From Albidovulum denitrificans (GTDB taxonomy: Bacteria; Pseudomonadota; Alphaproteobacteria; Rhodobacterales; Rhodobacteraceae): a stretch of 64,000 bases of DNA. The notes beneath the pieces were generated by a model. That model made no database searches and had not been told where the DNA came from. It saw nothing but the letters and a program-made list of their open reading frames with translations. Position 1 is the stretch's first letter, and every line of letters starts with the position of its first letter. The DNA lies in the NCBI RefSeq assembly GCF_002973535.1, contig NZ_PVEP01000001.1, forward strand, positions 434,001-498,000. Reading direction: 5' to 3'. A program made the translations under genes and the position numbers. Below are positions 28,561 to 37,916 of the stretch, piece by piece.

Positions 28561-29184
28561 TCATGCGAAGGCCTCGTCAAAGCCGTCGCCCTGCCCCGCC
28601 GCCGGGAAGCGGGCGCGGAAGGGGGTGAGGTCGAGGGTCCCGGCATCGTCGAGGCCGAGGTCGATATGCGTGGCCATCAGCGCCGCACCGCCCGCGGCCA
28701 GATGCGCGCGCACGGCGGTGGCGAACAGGGCCACCGACGCACGGTCGAGCGAGACGGTAGGTTCGTCCAGCAGCCAGAGGCGGCGCCCGGTCACCAGAAG
28801 GCGCGCAAGGCCAAGGCGGCGCTTCTGCCCGGCGGAAAGGTTCTGCGCCGGGCGGTCCGCAAGTTGCACGAGGTCCATCGCCTCAAGCGCGTTGCCGATG
28901 TCGCTTTGACCGAAGATGCGCGCCCAGAAGGTCAGGTTCTCGGTCACCGTCAGCGTCGCCTTCAGGCCGTCGGCGTGACCGGCATAGGCCAGCCCCTCGG
29001 GCGGCAGATCGACCGTTCCGGCGGCGGCGGGTTGCAGCCCGGCGATGGTGCGCAGAAGCGTCGTCTTGCCGATCCCGTTCGGCCCGCGCAGCACCAGCGC
29101 CTGCCCCGGCAAAAGATCGAAGGAGACGCCCTCGATCAGGCGCAGCCCGCCGCGTGTCGCTGCCAGATCGCGGACCGCCAGCAT
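28561..29184 (-). CDS. ccmA: Heme exporter ATP-binding protein CcmA
   Basis: The 207-residue ATPase powers release of holo-CcmE. It has Walker [12 protein letters not shown], the signature [14 protein letters not shown], which is typical of CcmA, and Walker [13 protein letters not shown]. The C-terminal [19 protein letters not shown] tail is a little longer than usual. It lies seven bases after the Mth938-domain gene. Confidence 0.95.
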   Translation of the reverse strand: MLAVRDLAATRGGLRLIEGVSFDLLPGQALVLRGPNGIGKTTLLRTIAGLQPAAAGTVDLPPEGLAYAGHADGLKATLTVTENLTFWARIFGQSDIGNALEAMDLVQLADRPAQNLSAGQKRRLGLARLLVTGRRLWLLDEPTVSLDRASVALFATAVRAHLAAGGAALMATHIDLGLDDAGTLDLTPFRARFPAAGQGDGFDEAFA

Positions 29185-29191
29185 CGCGCCG

Positions 29192-29551
29192 CTACCCGAC
29201 CGTCAGAAGGGCCGCGGCGACGCGGCGGCCTTCGGAAAGCAGCACATTGAAGGTGCGCGCGGCGGCCGCGCTGTCCATCGCCTCGACCCCGATGCCGATG
29301 GCGTCAAGCTCGGCGGTCAGGTCGGCGGGCGCGCGGGCGATGGTCTTGCCGGTTCCCAGCAGCAGCACATCCACCTGCCCCGCCAGCGCCAGAAGCGCCG
29401 CGCGATCCTCAAGCCCGCCCCAAAGACGGACCGATGCCGGGCTGACAAGGACATGCCCGCGCAAGACCTCGCCCCCCACGCGGAAGAAATCGGCGCCATA
29501 GCCGTCCACCGGACGGGCGCCGTCGAACGGCATTTCGTTCAGCTCGATCAT
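29192..29551 (-). CDS. Mth938-like domain-containing protein
   Basis: The 119-residue protein matches the Mth938/DUF498 fold also found in the mitochondrial Complex I assembly factor NDUFAF3. It reads [19 protein letters not shown], then [13 protein letters not shown] and later [20 protein letters not shown]. Its ATG overlaps the secF stop (ATGA), an arrangement common in alphaproteobacteria. Function in bacteria is not settled; a respiratory complex assembly role is inferred from the eukaryotic homologue. Confidence 0.88.
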   Translation of the reverse strand: MIELNEMPFDGARPVDGYGADFFRVGGEVLRGHVLVSPASVRLWGGLEDRAALLALAGQVDVLLLGTGKTIARAPADLTAELDAIGIGVEAMDSAAAARTFNVLLSEGRRVAAALLTVG

Positions 29552-30525
29552 TTCCCGGAGGCGGCGAATTGCGTGCCGGCCGCCGCGTCGTCCTTCTTGC
29601 CCCAGTCGCGCTTGACGCCCAGCATCAGGACCACGTTCTTGGCGACATAGACCGAGGAATAGGTCCCGACGATCACGCCCCAGGTCATCGCGAAGACGAA
29701 GCCCCGGATCACGTCGCCGCCCAGCACCAGAAGCGAGATCAGCGCGATCAGCGTGGTGCCGGAGGTCATGACCGTCCGGCTGAGGGTTTCGTTCACCGAC
29801 AGGTTGCAGACGTCGCGCAAGGGCATCGTCTTGTACTTGATGAGGTTTTCGCGCAGCCGGTCGAAGACCACGACGGTGTCGTTGATCGAATAGCCAAGGA
29901 TCGTCAGAAGCGCCGCGATGATCGTCAGGTCGAACTTGATCTGGAAGACCGAGAAGATGCCGATGGTCAGCGCGATGTCATGGACCAGCGCGACCACCGC
30001 GCCCACCGCGAACTGCCATTCGAAGCGCAGCCAGATATAGACGACGATGGCGATCGTGGCGGCCAGAACCGACCAGATGGCGGTCGTGATCAACTCCCCC
30101 GACACTTTCGGGCCGACGGATTCGACCGACGGAAAGGTGATCGCCGGATCGACGGTTTTCAGCGCGTCCTCGACCCGTGTGATGGTCTCGGGCGTGATCG
30201 ATTCCGCGCCTTCCTGGGCCTGGATGCGGACCATCGCGACATGCTGGTCGGCGCGGAAGGTCGGGTCGAAGACCTGGGTGATCGACACATCGCCAAGCCC
30301 CAGCGGCTGCAACGCCTGGCGGTAGCTGCCTACATCGACCACTTGGGTCGATTCCGTGCGGATCGTGGTGCCGCCGCGGAAGTCGATGCCGAAGTTCAGC
30401 CCGATCACGGCCGAAGCGATGATCGAGGCCACCACCAACGCGACCGAGCCCCAGAAGGTCAGCCATTGCCAGCGGAAGAAGTCGATATTGGTCTGTTCGG
30501 GAACGAGCTTGAGACGAAAGGCCAT
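29548..30525 (-). CDS. secF: Protein translocase subunit SecF
   Basis: The 325-residue protein has an N-terminal membrane helix, a periplasmic domain (GIDFRGGTTIRTES) and a block of five more helices with GYSINDTVVVFDRLREN, a SecF signature. With SecD it uses the proton motive force to drive late stages of protein export. It lies 12 bases after secD. Confidence 0.97.
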   Translation of the reverse strand: MAFRLKLVPEQTNIDFFRWQWLTFWGSVALVVASIIASAVIGLNFGIDFRGGTTIRTESTQVVDVGSYRQALQPLGLGDVSITQVFDPTFRADQHVAMVRIQAQEGAESITPETITRVEDALKTVDPAITFPSVESVGPKVSGELITTAIWSVLAATIAIVVYIWLRFEWQFAVGAVVALVHDIALTIGIFSVFQIKFDLTIIAALLTILGYSINDTVVVFDRLRENLIKYKTMPLRDVCNLSVNETLSRTVMTSGTTLIALISLLVLGGDVIRGFVFAMTWGVIVGTYSSVYVAKNVVLMLGVKRDWGKKDDAAAGTQFAASGK

Positions 30526-30537
30526 GGGGCGGCTCCC

Positions 30538-32202
30538 TCAGACGGTGATGGTCTTGGGTCGCTTGCGGGCGAACCAGAGGACGACGAGAAGGCGGGTGAC
30601 GTAGATCGCGGTGAAGACCGAAGTCACGAGGCCCACGACCAGCGTGACGGCGAACCCCTTCACCGGGCCGGAGCCGAGGAAGAAGAGGATCGCGGCGGTG
30701 ATGAAGGTGGTGATATTGGCGTCGATGATCGCCGACATCGCCTTTTCATAGCCAAGCTCGATGGCGCGGGCCGGGCCGCGCGCGGTGCGCAACTCCTCGC
30801 GTATGCGTTCGAAGACAAGGACGTTGGCATCGACCGCCATGCCGATGGTCAGCACGATGCCCGCGATGCCCGGCAGCGTCAGCGTCGCCCCGATGGACGA
30901 CAGGATGCCGAAGATCATCGCCATGTTGATCATCAGCGCGGCGGTGGCGAAGACGCCGAAAAGCCCGTAGCTCGCGATCATCAGGGCGACGACGGCGATC
31001 ATGCCGACCACGGCGGCGATGCGCCCCGCGTCGATGCTGTCCTGCCCCAGTTCCGGGCCGATGGTCCGTTCCTCAAGGAAGGTCATCTTCGCGGGCAGCG
31101 CCCCCGCGCGCAGAAGAACGGCGAGGTTGGTGGAGCTTTCCACGGTGAAATTGCCGGTGATCTGGCCCGAACCGCCGGGGATGGCAGAGCGGATCTGCGG
31201 GGCGGAAATCACCTCGTTATCCAGCACGATGGCGAAAAGCTGGCCGACATTGTTGGCGGTATATTCGCCGAACTTGCGCGCCCCGGTGGTGTCGAACCGG
31301 AAGGCGACGGCGGGGCTGCCGTTCTGGTCGAAATCGGGCCGCGCATCGACAAGGTCCTGACCGCTGACCACCGGGGTGGCGTCAAGCCGATAATACACGC
31401 CCTTGTCATCCAGCGAGGGCAAGATCACCTCGCCTGGCCGCGCGATCTCGTTCCCGTCCGCGCCGCGGCCCAGCACCGGGTGGAAGGTCAGCTGCGCGGT
31501 CTTGCCGATCAGCGCTTTCAGCTCGCTGGCCGATCCGATGCCCGGCACCTGGATCAGGATGCGGTCGGCACCCTCGCGCTGGATCGTCGGCTCGCGCGTG
31601 CCTGCCGCATCGACGCGGCGGCGGATGATTTCCAGCGATTGCTGCATGGTGCGGTCGTCGGTCGCGGTCTTTTCGGCGGCGCTGAGCTGCACCACCAGCG
31701 CGTCGCCCTCGACCGAGACGTCGAGGCTCGACTGCCCCACCCCGGTCAGGGTCACGACCGGGCTGGCCAGCCCCCGCGCGATCTCAACCGCCCTGGCCAT
31801 GCCCTCGGGCTTTTCGATCTGGACCTTCAGGATCGTCGGATCGGAGGGCATCCGGCGAATGCCGCCGATCTCCCCCCGCGCATCGGCCAGCGCGCGGCGC
31901 AGTTCCGGCCACATCGCATCCATGCGCGACTTGTAGACATCGCCGACCTGCACCTCGGCCAGAAGATGCGCGCCGCCGCGCAGGTCAAGGCCAAGGTTGA
32001 CGATGCCCGAAGGCAGGAAGGACGGCCAACCGGCAATGTCGGCCTTCTGCGCGTCGGTCTCGAACCCCGCCTTGGTCGAGGCCGCAACGGCGTCATTGTG
32101 CTGCTCGACCCGGTTGTAGAACAGGTTGGGGGCAGCGGTCAGCAGACCGAGCGCGCAGAGCGCCCAGATGAGGATCTGCTTCCAGAGGGGCATCTGCAAC
32201 AT
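30538..32202 (-). CDS. secD: Protein translocase subunit SecD
   Basis: The 554-residue protein has an N-terminal helix, LGLDLRGGAHLLAEV, a large periplasmic P1 domain and a C-terminal six-helix block with AAVVGMIAVVALMIASYG, GMAVDANVLVFERIREE and FFLGSGPVKGFAVTL. It forms the SecDF channel that pulls translocating protein into the periplasm. It is separated from yajC by 66 bases and closely linked to secF. Confidence 0.97.
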   Translation of the reverse strand: MLQMPLWKQILIWALCALGLLTAAPNLFYNRVEQHNDAVAASTKAGFETDAQKADIAGWPSFLPSGIVNLGLDLRGGAHLLAEVQVGDVYKSRMDAMWPELRRALADARGEIGGIRRMPSDPTILKVQIEKPEGMARAVEIARGLASPVVTLTGVGQSSLDVSVEGDALVVQLSAAEKTATDDRTMQQSLEIIRRRVDAAGTREPTIQREGADRILIQVPGIGSASELKALIGKTAQLTFHPVLGRGADGNEIARPGEVILPSLDDKGVYYRLDATPVVSGQDLVDARPDFDQNGSPAVAFRFDTTGARKFGEYTANNVGQLFAIVLDNEVISAPQIRSAIPGGSGQITGNFTVESSTNLAVLLRAGALPAKMTFLEERTIGPELGQDSIDAGRIAAVVGMIAVVALMIASYGLFGVFATAALMINMAMIFGILSSIGATLTLPGIAGIVLTIGMAVDANVLVFERIREELRTARGPARAIELGYEKAMSAIIDANITTFITAAILFFLGSGPVKGFAVTLVVGLVTSVFTAIYVTRLLVVLWFARKRPKTITV

Positions 32203-32268
32203 GTCGGGCGCTCGGGTCTGATGGGGTCGGTCTGGGGGCGTCTGTCGCGGGGCGTCAGCCGGGGCGGT

Positions 32269-32601
32269 TTACTTGTTCGCCGCCGGTTCGGTCTTGTTCA
32301 GGACCTGCACGATGGTCGATTTCACGACGCGGACCTTGACGCCATCGGCGATTTCCACCTCGACCTCGTTCTCGCCTTCCTTGACGCGGCTGACCTTGCC
32401 GATCACGCCGCCCTGGGTGATGACCTGATCGCCCCGGCGCAGCGCCTCGACCATGGCTTTATGTTCCTTGGCCTTCTTCTGCTGCGGGCGGATCATGAGG
32501 AAATACATGATCGCGAAGATGAGGATCAGCGGCAGGAACTGCATGATCGGGTTGGCTGCCGCGCCGCCGGCGGCCTGCGCGTAGGCAGGGGTGATGAACA
32601 T
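32269..32601 (-). CDS. yajC: Preprotein translocase subunit YajC
   Basis: The 110-residue protein has a short start MFITPAYAQAAGGAAANPIM, one membrane helix (FLPLILIFAIMYFLMIRPQQKK) and a small cytoplasmic domain with LRRGDQVITQGGVIGKVSRV. The ATG at 32601 lies at the proper spacing from GAGGA. The upstream ATG at 32616 overlaps that motif and is less likely. YajC associates with SecDF. It is the first gene of the yajC-secD-secF cluster. Confidence 0.95.
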   Translation of the reverse strand: MFITPAYAQAAGGAAANPIMQFLPLILIFAIMYFLMIRPQQKKAKEHKAMVEALRRGDQVITQGGVIGKVSRVKEGENEVEVEIADGVKVRVVKSTIVQVLNKTEPAANK

Positions 32602-32858
32602 CGGATGGGTCCTCATGATCGGGGCGCTTCATCGCCCGGCCTGTCGAATTTTGGCGGAACCTATAGTCGCAAGGGGGGCTTTGCAAGGCATGGGCGGCGC
32701 GGTGTCGCTGCGTCGCCCACCGGGGCGGCGCGATCCGGGGCCAGACCGTCACAGATAATCCACCCCCAAAGTCCCATTCACGGGACCGATACCCCAAGTG
32801 GTTGCTTGCCATCATAGCGACCTCAATATATTCTGCGGTTCCCAACAAGGACTACCAC

Positions 32859-33452
32859 ATGCTGCTATCCCGACTGCCCGCATTCATACGCGACAGCTAC
32901 GAATGCTATGAGTGGAAGCATGCCAGCGCGATCTTGTCGCAGGATTTTCCGTCTGAGTGGAATGACCTTCTCGATTTGTTGACCGAGTTTCGGCTTCAGA
33001 AAAGCTGGATCGTGACCGGTGGTGGCAACAAGTCAAAGCTTTCCGGGTATATCGACGGGTTTCTTGCCAAGCGTGGCTGGGTTGAAAAGCAGTTTCAAAC
33101 CGCGATTGAGGTTGATAGCCGCCGCCTGGATTCACCGACCCACAAAGTTGATTGTTTCAAGAACTCCATTGCGCTCGAGATCGAATGGAACAACAAAGAC
33201 CCCTTCTACGACCGCGACCTGAACAACTTCCGGCTGCTCTTCGACCTGCGCGCGGTTAGCGTCGGGGTGATCATCACTCGCTCGGACGAACTGCAGGATA
33301 TCTTTAACCAACTTGGACGAGGGTCGTCCTACGGGAACTCGACAACTCACATGTCCAAACTCCTTCCAAGGATTGAAGGAGGCGGCGGCGCGGGATGCCC
33401 GCTGCTGGTTTTCGGAATTACCAAGGCGCTTTACCTGGAGGATAGCGAATGA
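32859..33452 (+). CDS. BglII/BstYI-family type II restriction endonuclease
   Basis: The 197-residue protein resembles the BglII/BstYI nuclease family that cuts GATC-centred hexamers. The probable catalytic core is VDCFKNSIALEIEWNNKD, a D-x8-E-x-E pattern comparable to the BglII metal site. It starts at the ATG at 32859 after AACAAGGA. An in-frame upstream extension has no ribosome binding site. A methylase gene overlaps its stop by 4 bases. Bases 32881-32940 are about 53% G+C. The true recognition sequence cannot be read from sequence. Confidence 0.87.
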   Translation: MLLSRLPAFIRDSYECYEWKHASAILSQDFPSEWNDLLDLLTEFRLQKSWIVTGGGNKSKLSGYIDGFLAKRGWVEKQFQTAIEVDSRRLDSPTHKVDCFKNSIALEIEWNNKDPFYDRDLNNFRLLFDLRAVSVGVIITRSDELQDIFNQLGRGSSYGNSTTHMSKLLPRIEGGGGAGCPLLVFGITKALYLEDSE

Positions 33453-34102
33453 TGACCGCAGCCGACGATCTTCTCGCAAAAGCCGGTAAGGTTAGGTTCA
33501 AAACAGTCCTGGCCGATCCGCCCTGGCAATTTCAGAACCGCACCGGGAAGATGGCACCAGAGCACAAGCGCCTATCTCGTTATCCTACCATGACGCTGCG
33601 GGAGATCTGCGACCTTCCGGTCGAGGCGATCGTTTCAGATACCGCCCATCTCTACCTCTGGGTACCCAACGCCCTTCTGCCGGAAGGATTGAAAGTCATG
33701 GAAAACTGGGGGTTTAGCTATAAATCCAATATCATCTGGTACAAGATCCGGAAAGACGGCGGGCCTGACCGGCGCGGTGTTGGCTTCTACTTCCGAAATG
33801 TGACCGAAGTTCTGCTGTTCGGTGTGCGCGGCAAGAATGCGCGCACCCTCCAACAGGGGCGGACGCAAGAGAACATCATCTCAAGCCAGAAGCGGGAACA
33901 CAGCCGGAAACCCGATGAACAATACGACCTGATCGAGGGGTGCAGCGGCGGACCGCGGCTTGAGATGTTCGCGCGCGGTCCGCGTGTCGGTTGGACTGTC
34001 TGGGGCAATCAGGCCGATGAGTATGAGCCGACCTGGGATACCTATTCCAATCATTCCCAGTCGCATGTCGTTCAAATGGCAACGCGGCGCAAGATCGGCT
34101 GA
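33449..34102 (+). CDS. MT-A70 family adenine-specific DNA methylase
   Basis: The 217-residue protein has the catalytic DPPW in [15 protein letters not shown] and a SAM region near the C-terminus ([17 protein letters not shown]). This identifies the MT-A70 family of N6-adenine methylases. It overlaps the restriction gene by 4 bases (ATGA) and so is most likely the protective methylase of the same type II system, modifying adenine in the shared target. The nuclease is translated first. The ATG at 33452 is an alternative start. Confidence 0.9.
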   Translation: MMTAADDLLAKAGKVRFKTVLADPPWQFQNRTGKMAPEHKRLSRYPTMTLREICDLPVEAIVSDTAHLYLWVPNALLPEGLKVMENWGFSYKSNIIWYKIRKDGGPDRRGVGFYFRNVTEVLLFGVRGKNARTLQQGRTQENIISSQKREHSRKPDEQYDLIEGCSGGPRLEMFARGPRVGWTVWGNQADEYEPTWDTYSNHSQSHVVQMATRRKIG

Positions 34103-34208
34103 ACCGTTCCCCCGGGAATCGGTCATCGAGGGCGCGCATAAATCCCGGTTCACCTTGACGCGGCGATCGGGCATAACCGCGCCCGAACGAACCCGAAAAG
34201 GTGATCCC

Positions 34209-35519
34209 ATGCACGACATCCGCGCCATTCGCGAAAACCCCGCCGCCTTCGACGCCGCGCTGACGCGCCGGTCGGGTGTGGCGCCGATGTCGGCAGAAAT
34301 CCTTGCGCTGGATGAGGGGCGGCGGGCAAAGATTCTCGCGGCGGAGACGGCTCAGGCGGAGATCAACAAGCTCTCCAAACCGGAGCGGTCCATTATCGAG
34401 GCCCTAAAGTCCGATGAAGAGAAAAAGGAACTCTTCAAGGCGAACAGCGAGAAGGTCCGCTCTCTTAAGACCGGAGTGCAGATTCTTACGAATGAAGCCA
34501 AGGAACTGGATAAGAGACTCCGCGACCTTCTCCTGACCATCCCCAATCTGCCGCTTGACGATGTGCCGACCGGCGCGGATGAAAACGACAACGTGGAAAT
34601 CCGCCGCTGGGGAACCCCGCGCGATTTCGACTTCACACCGGTGGAGCATTTCGAGATCGCGGGCGTCAAGCCGGGGATGGATTTCGAAACCGCCGCGAAA
34701 CTGTCGGGCAGCCGCTTTGTCCTCTTGCGCGGCGGTGTCGCGCGCCTGCACCGGGCCTTGGCGCAGTTCATGCTGGACCTGCACACCACCGAACACGGGC
34801 TGACCGAGACCATCACCCCGGTGCTGGTCAAGGATGAGGCGATGTATGGCACCAACCAGCTGCCGAAATTCGCCGAAGACAGCTATCAGACCACCAATGG
34901 CTGGTGGCTGATCCCGACCTCGGAAGTCACGCTGACCAACACGGCGGCGGGGGAGATACTCGACGAAGCCGCCCTGCCCGTCCGCATGACCGCCCATACC
35001 CAGTGCTTCCGCTCGGAAGCGGGCAGCGCGGGCAAGGACACCTCGGGGATGCTGCGCCAGCACCAGTTCGAGAAGGTGGAGATGGTGTCGATCACCACGC
35101 CCGAAACCTCGCTTGAGGAACACGAACGCATGACGCATTGCGCGCAGGCCGTGCTGGAACGCCTTGGCCTGCCCTATCGCACGGTCGTGCTTTGCACCGG
35201 CGACATGGGCTTTGGCGCCCGCAAGACGCATGACATCGAGGTCTGGCTGCCCGGCCAGAACACCTATCGGGAAATCTCCTCCGTCTCCGTCTGCGGCGAT
35301 TTTCAGGCCCGGCGGATGAACGCGCGCTACCGCCCGGCAGGCGGCGGCAAGCCGGATTTCGTCCATACGCTGAACGGATCGGGTCTTGCCGTCGGGCGCT
35401 GCCTGATCGCGGTGCTGGAGAATGGCCAACAGGCCGACGGCTCGGTCCTGATGCCCGAAGCGCTGGTGCCGTGGCTTGGCGGCAAGACCCGGCTGACGGC
35501 GGAAGGCGTGCTGGCCTGA
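34209..35519 (+). CDS. serS: Serine-tRNA ligase
   Basis: The 436-residue class II synthetase charges tRNA-Ser. The N-terminal coiled-coil arm spans about residues 28-105. Motif 2 is [20 protein letters not shown] and motif 3 lies in [18 protein letters not shown]. The ATG at 34209 follows AAAGGTGATCCC. Within the arm, bases 34381-34520 are 50% G+C by my count, against 68% at 34201-34260, and the arm residues ([20 protein letters not shown]) are lysine-rich compared with the rest. The catalytic domain looks normal. Confidence 0.97.
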   Translation: MHDIRAIRENPAAFDAALTRRSGVAPMSAEILALDEGRRAKILAAETAQAEINKLSKPERSIIEALKSDEEKKELFKANSEKVRSLKTGVQILTNEAKELDKRLRDLLLTIPNLPLDDVPTGADENDNVEIRRWGTPRDFDFTPVEHFEIAGVKPGMDFETAAKLSGSRFVLLRGGVARLHRALAQFMLDLHTTEHGLTETITPVLVKDEAMYGTNQLPKFAEDSYQTTNGWWLIPTSEVTLTNTAAGEILDEAALPVRMTAHTQCFRSEAGSAGKDTSGMLRQHQFEKVEMVSITTPETSLEEHERMTHCAQAVLERLGLPYRTVVLCTGDMGFGARKTHDIEVWLPGQNTYREISSVSVCGDFQARRMNARYRPAGGGKPDFVHTLNGSGLAVGRCLIAVLENGQQADGSVLMPEALVPWLGGKTRLTAEGVLA

Positions 35520-35528
35520 CGGTCGCGC

Positions 35529-35622
35529 TATAGCATTTCGGGTTTACGCTGCCTCAGAATTCGACCTTGTTTCGTTCGAACTCTGATACTTGCGTTCTCG
35601 ACGGAAACCCGAAACGCTTTAG
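35529..35622 (+). repeat. Palindromic intergenic repeat, copy A
   Basis: The element begins ATAGCATTTCGGGTTTAC and ends GGAAACCCGAAACGCTTTA, with an inner CAGAATTCGA..TTCGTTCGAA core and CTGATACTTGC. It fills the gap between the convergent serS and M50 protease genes. The same element recurs at 45.8 and 56.9 kb. Confidence 0.85.
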
Positions 35623-36332
35623 CGGCGCGGTTTGAAGCGCTGGAGGTTGTACATCTCGTAATGCTGGCGGATCGACGGGATGAAGAACAGCACCCAGCCG
35701 ATGGTGAAGAACATCCAGATCATCGCCGGGATCCAGAGGACCGCGAAGACCAGCCCGATCCCGCCCGCGATCCGTGTCGCCGTCACCGGCGCCACGACCC
35801 GCATCAGCCCAAGCTGAAAAAGCTTGCCGCCATCCAGCGGCTGCACCGGCAGAAGGTTGAAGATGGCGAGGAAAAGGTTGATGGTCGCGATCCGCTCCAG
35901 CACGAAGATCGTGTTGTAAAACGCGCTGCCGTAATCGCTTTCTGCCCCCATGGCGAGGCCCCAGAGGTGGTTTGACAGCAGCGAGGCGACCGACCACAGG
36001 ATCAGGTTCACGATCGGCCCCATCGCCACGATCAGTTCCTGCTGCCGGGCCGACGCGGACGCCGCCCGTTCGCAATAGCCGCCGCCGCCGTAAAGCACGA
36101 CCCGCCGCACCGGCAGCCCCTGCACGATGGTGCCAAGCGCATGGCCCATCTCATGCAGGAAGATCGACACGATCAGGATCGCCACCGTCACCACGCCCCA
36201 GAGAAGCTGTTGCGCCGACTGGGTGCCGAAGGCCAGAACCAGAAGGCCCAGCATCAGGATGGAACTATGAACCTCAACCCGGACGCCGAAGGGACCGTGA
36301 AAGACGAAAAGGACCTGATCGCTACCGAACAT
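35619..36332 (-). CDS. M50-family site-2-type zinc metalloprotease
   Basis: The 237-residue membrane protein carries the zinc motif FLHEMGHALG at about residues 59-68 and the second site NLLPVQPLDGGK at about 165, with the aspartate as third ligand. It has about five or six membrane segments and no PDZ or CBS domain. It belongs to the minimal site-2 protease group that cleaves within the membrane. No substrate partner is evident nearby. Confidence 0.9.
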   Translation of the reverse strand: MFGSDQVLFVFHGPFGVRVEVHSSILMLGLLVLAFGTQSAQQLLWGVVTVAILIVSIFLHEMGHALGTIVQGLPVRRVVLYGGGGYCERAASASARQQELIVAMGPIVNLILWSVASLLSNHLWGLAMGAESDYGSAFYNTIFVLERIATINLFLAIFNLLPVQPLDGGKLFQLGLMRVVAPVTATRIAGGIGLVFAVLWIPAMIWMFFTIGWVLFFIPSIRQHYEMYNLQRFKPRR

Positions 36333-36407
36333 GGATGCCCCTGAAGCTGATTCCGCACCGCCCTAACGGCCGAATGTGGCAGTATCACGCCGCGCCGCCC
36401 GGCGGTG

Positions 36408-37868
36408 TCAACCGCCCCGCGACGGCTTGTCCTTGTGCTTGCGCAGCCGGGACGGCGTGTGGAACTTGCGATCCTTGAAGGGGTTCTTGTCGCCCTGATC
36501 GCGGAAGGTCAGCCGCACGGGCGTTCCCGGCATGTCAAAGTCGGCCCGCAAGCCGTTGACAAGATAGCGGGAATAGCTGTCAGGCAGCTTGTCGGCATGG
36601 TTGCACATGACGACGAAGGCAGGCGGCCGTGTCTTCACCTGCGTCATGTAGCGCAGCTTGATCCGCCGCCCGCCCGGCGCTGGGGGCGGGTGCGCTTCGG
36701 TCATGGCGCCAAGCCACTGGTTCAGCTTGGCGGTCGTCACCCGGCGGTTCCAGACCTCATAGGCCTTCAGGATCGCGGCATGGAGCCGGTCAAGACCCTT
36801 GCCGGTCTTGGCCGAGACGGTCACGAGGGGCGCGCCTTTCAACTGCGGCAGGAGGCGTTCGAACGCCTCGCGCATTTCCTTCAGCTTCTCGGTCTTGTCA
36901 TCCTCAAGGTCCCACTTGTTCGCGGCGACGACGACCGCGCGGCCCTCGGTTTCCGCGAAATCGGCGATCCGCAGGTCCTGCTGTTCAAAGGGGATGCCGA
37001 CGTCGAGCAGCACCACGACAACTTCCGCAAACCGCACCGCGCGCAACCCGTCGGAAACCGATAATTTCTCAAGCTTGTCAACGACCTTGGCGCGTTTCCT
37101 CATCCCCGCCGTGTCGAAGATGCGCATCGGCGTGCCCATGAAATCGGCGCTGACCGAAATCGCGTCGCGGGTGATCCCGGCCTCGGGGCCGGTCAGCAAC
37201 CGTTCCTCGCCGATGATCTTGTTGATCAGCGTCGACTTGCCCGCGTTCGGCCGCCCGATCACGGCCAGTTGCAGCGGCTTTTCGCGTGTCGGCTTGCGCG
37301 GGCCGTCCTCGGCATCGTCATCCGACACCGCCACATCGACCTCGGGCGCATTCAGCGCGGCCTTCGCCTCAAGCTCCGCCGCATGGGGGCGGATGATGTG
37401 GTAAAGTTCATCCAGCCCCTCGCCATGTTCGGCAGAGATGCGGACGGGTTCGCCAAGGCCCAGCGAATAGGCCTCAAGGAAACCCGCCTCGCCCGCGTTG
37501 CCCTCGGCCTTGTTGGCCGCGACGATCACATGGGCGTTCTTCTTGCGCAGGATGTCGGCGAAAACCTCATCCTGTGCCGTCACCCCGGCCCGCGCGTCGA
37601 TCAGAAAGAGGCAGATATCGGCCATTTCCACCGCGCGTTCGGTCAGGCGGCGCATGCGGCCCTGAAGGCTGTCGTCGGTGACATCCTCAAGCCCGGCGCT
37701 GTCGATGGCGATGAAGCGCAGGTCACCCAGGCGCGCCTCGCCCTCACGCAGGTCGCGGGTCACGCCCGGCTGGTCGTCCACCAGCGCAAGCTTCTTGCCG
37801 ACAAGCCGGTTGAACAGCGTCGATTTGCCGACATTGGGGCGCCCGACTATGGCAAGCGTGAAGCTCAT
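36408..37868 (-). CDS. der: Ribosome-assembly GTPase Der (EngA)
   Basis: The 486-residue protein has two tandem G domains. The first P-loop is [14 protein letters not shown] at about residue 8 and the second [14 protein letters not shown] at about 211. G4 motifs are NKAEG and NKWDLE. A C-terminal KH-like domain follows ([13 protein letters not shown] onward). Der acts in 50S subunit assembly. The cluster yfgM-bamB-der on this strand is conserved across proteobacteria. Confidence 0.97.
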   Translation of the reverse strand: MSFTLAIVGRPNVGKSTLFNRLVGKKLALVDDQPGVTRDLREGEARLGDLRFIAIDSAGLEDVTDDSLQGRMRRLTERAVEMADICLFLIDARAGVTAQDEVFADILRKKNAHVIVAANKAEGNAGEAGFLEAYSLGLGEPVRISAEHGEGLDELYHIIRPHAAELEAKAALNAPEVDVAVSDDDAEDGPRKPTREKPLQLAVIGRPNAGKSTLINKIIGEERLLTGPEAGITRDAISVSADFMGTPMRIFDTAGMRKRAKVVDKLEKLSVSDGLRAVRFAEVVVVLLDVGIPFEQQDLRIADFAETEGRAVVVAANKWDLEDDKTEKLKEMREAFERLLPQLKGAPLVTVSAKTGKGLDRLHAAILKAYEVWNRRVTTAKLNQWLGAMTEAHPPPAPGGRRIKLRYMTQVKTRPPAFVVMCNHADKLPDSYSRYLVNGLRADFDMPGTPVRLTFRDQGDKNPFKDRKFHTPSRLRKHKDKPSRGG

Positions 37869-37916
37869 GGCCTGATCCTTCGAGGGTCGAAGCCGCCCCC
37901 TTACACGGTCTTGGCG

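Noticed and set aside
29569-32817. A very long open frame opposite secF-secD-yajC
   Set aside because: High G+C makes long antisense frames common. The product is rich in Arg, Asp and His with no domain pattern, and secF, secD and yajC on the other strand are certain.
32806-32832. TTGCCA..TATATT promoter for the restriction gene
   Set aside because: The spacing is only 15 bases and the region is A+T-rich by local composition, so the match is not specific enough to annotate.
32617-32858. A tRNA or other RNA gene between yajC and the restriction gene
   Set aside because: No cloverleaf or conserved T-arm was found; the stretch shows only G+C-rich segments and an A+T-rich promoter-like end.
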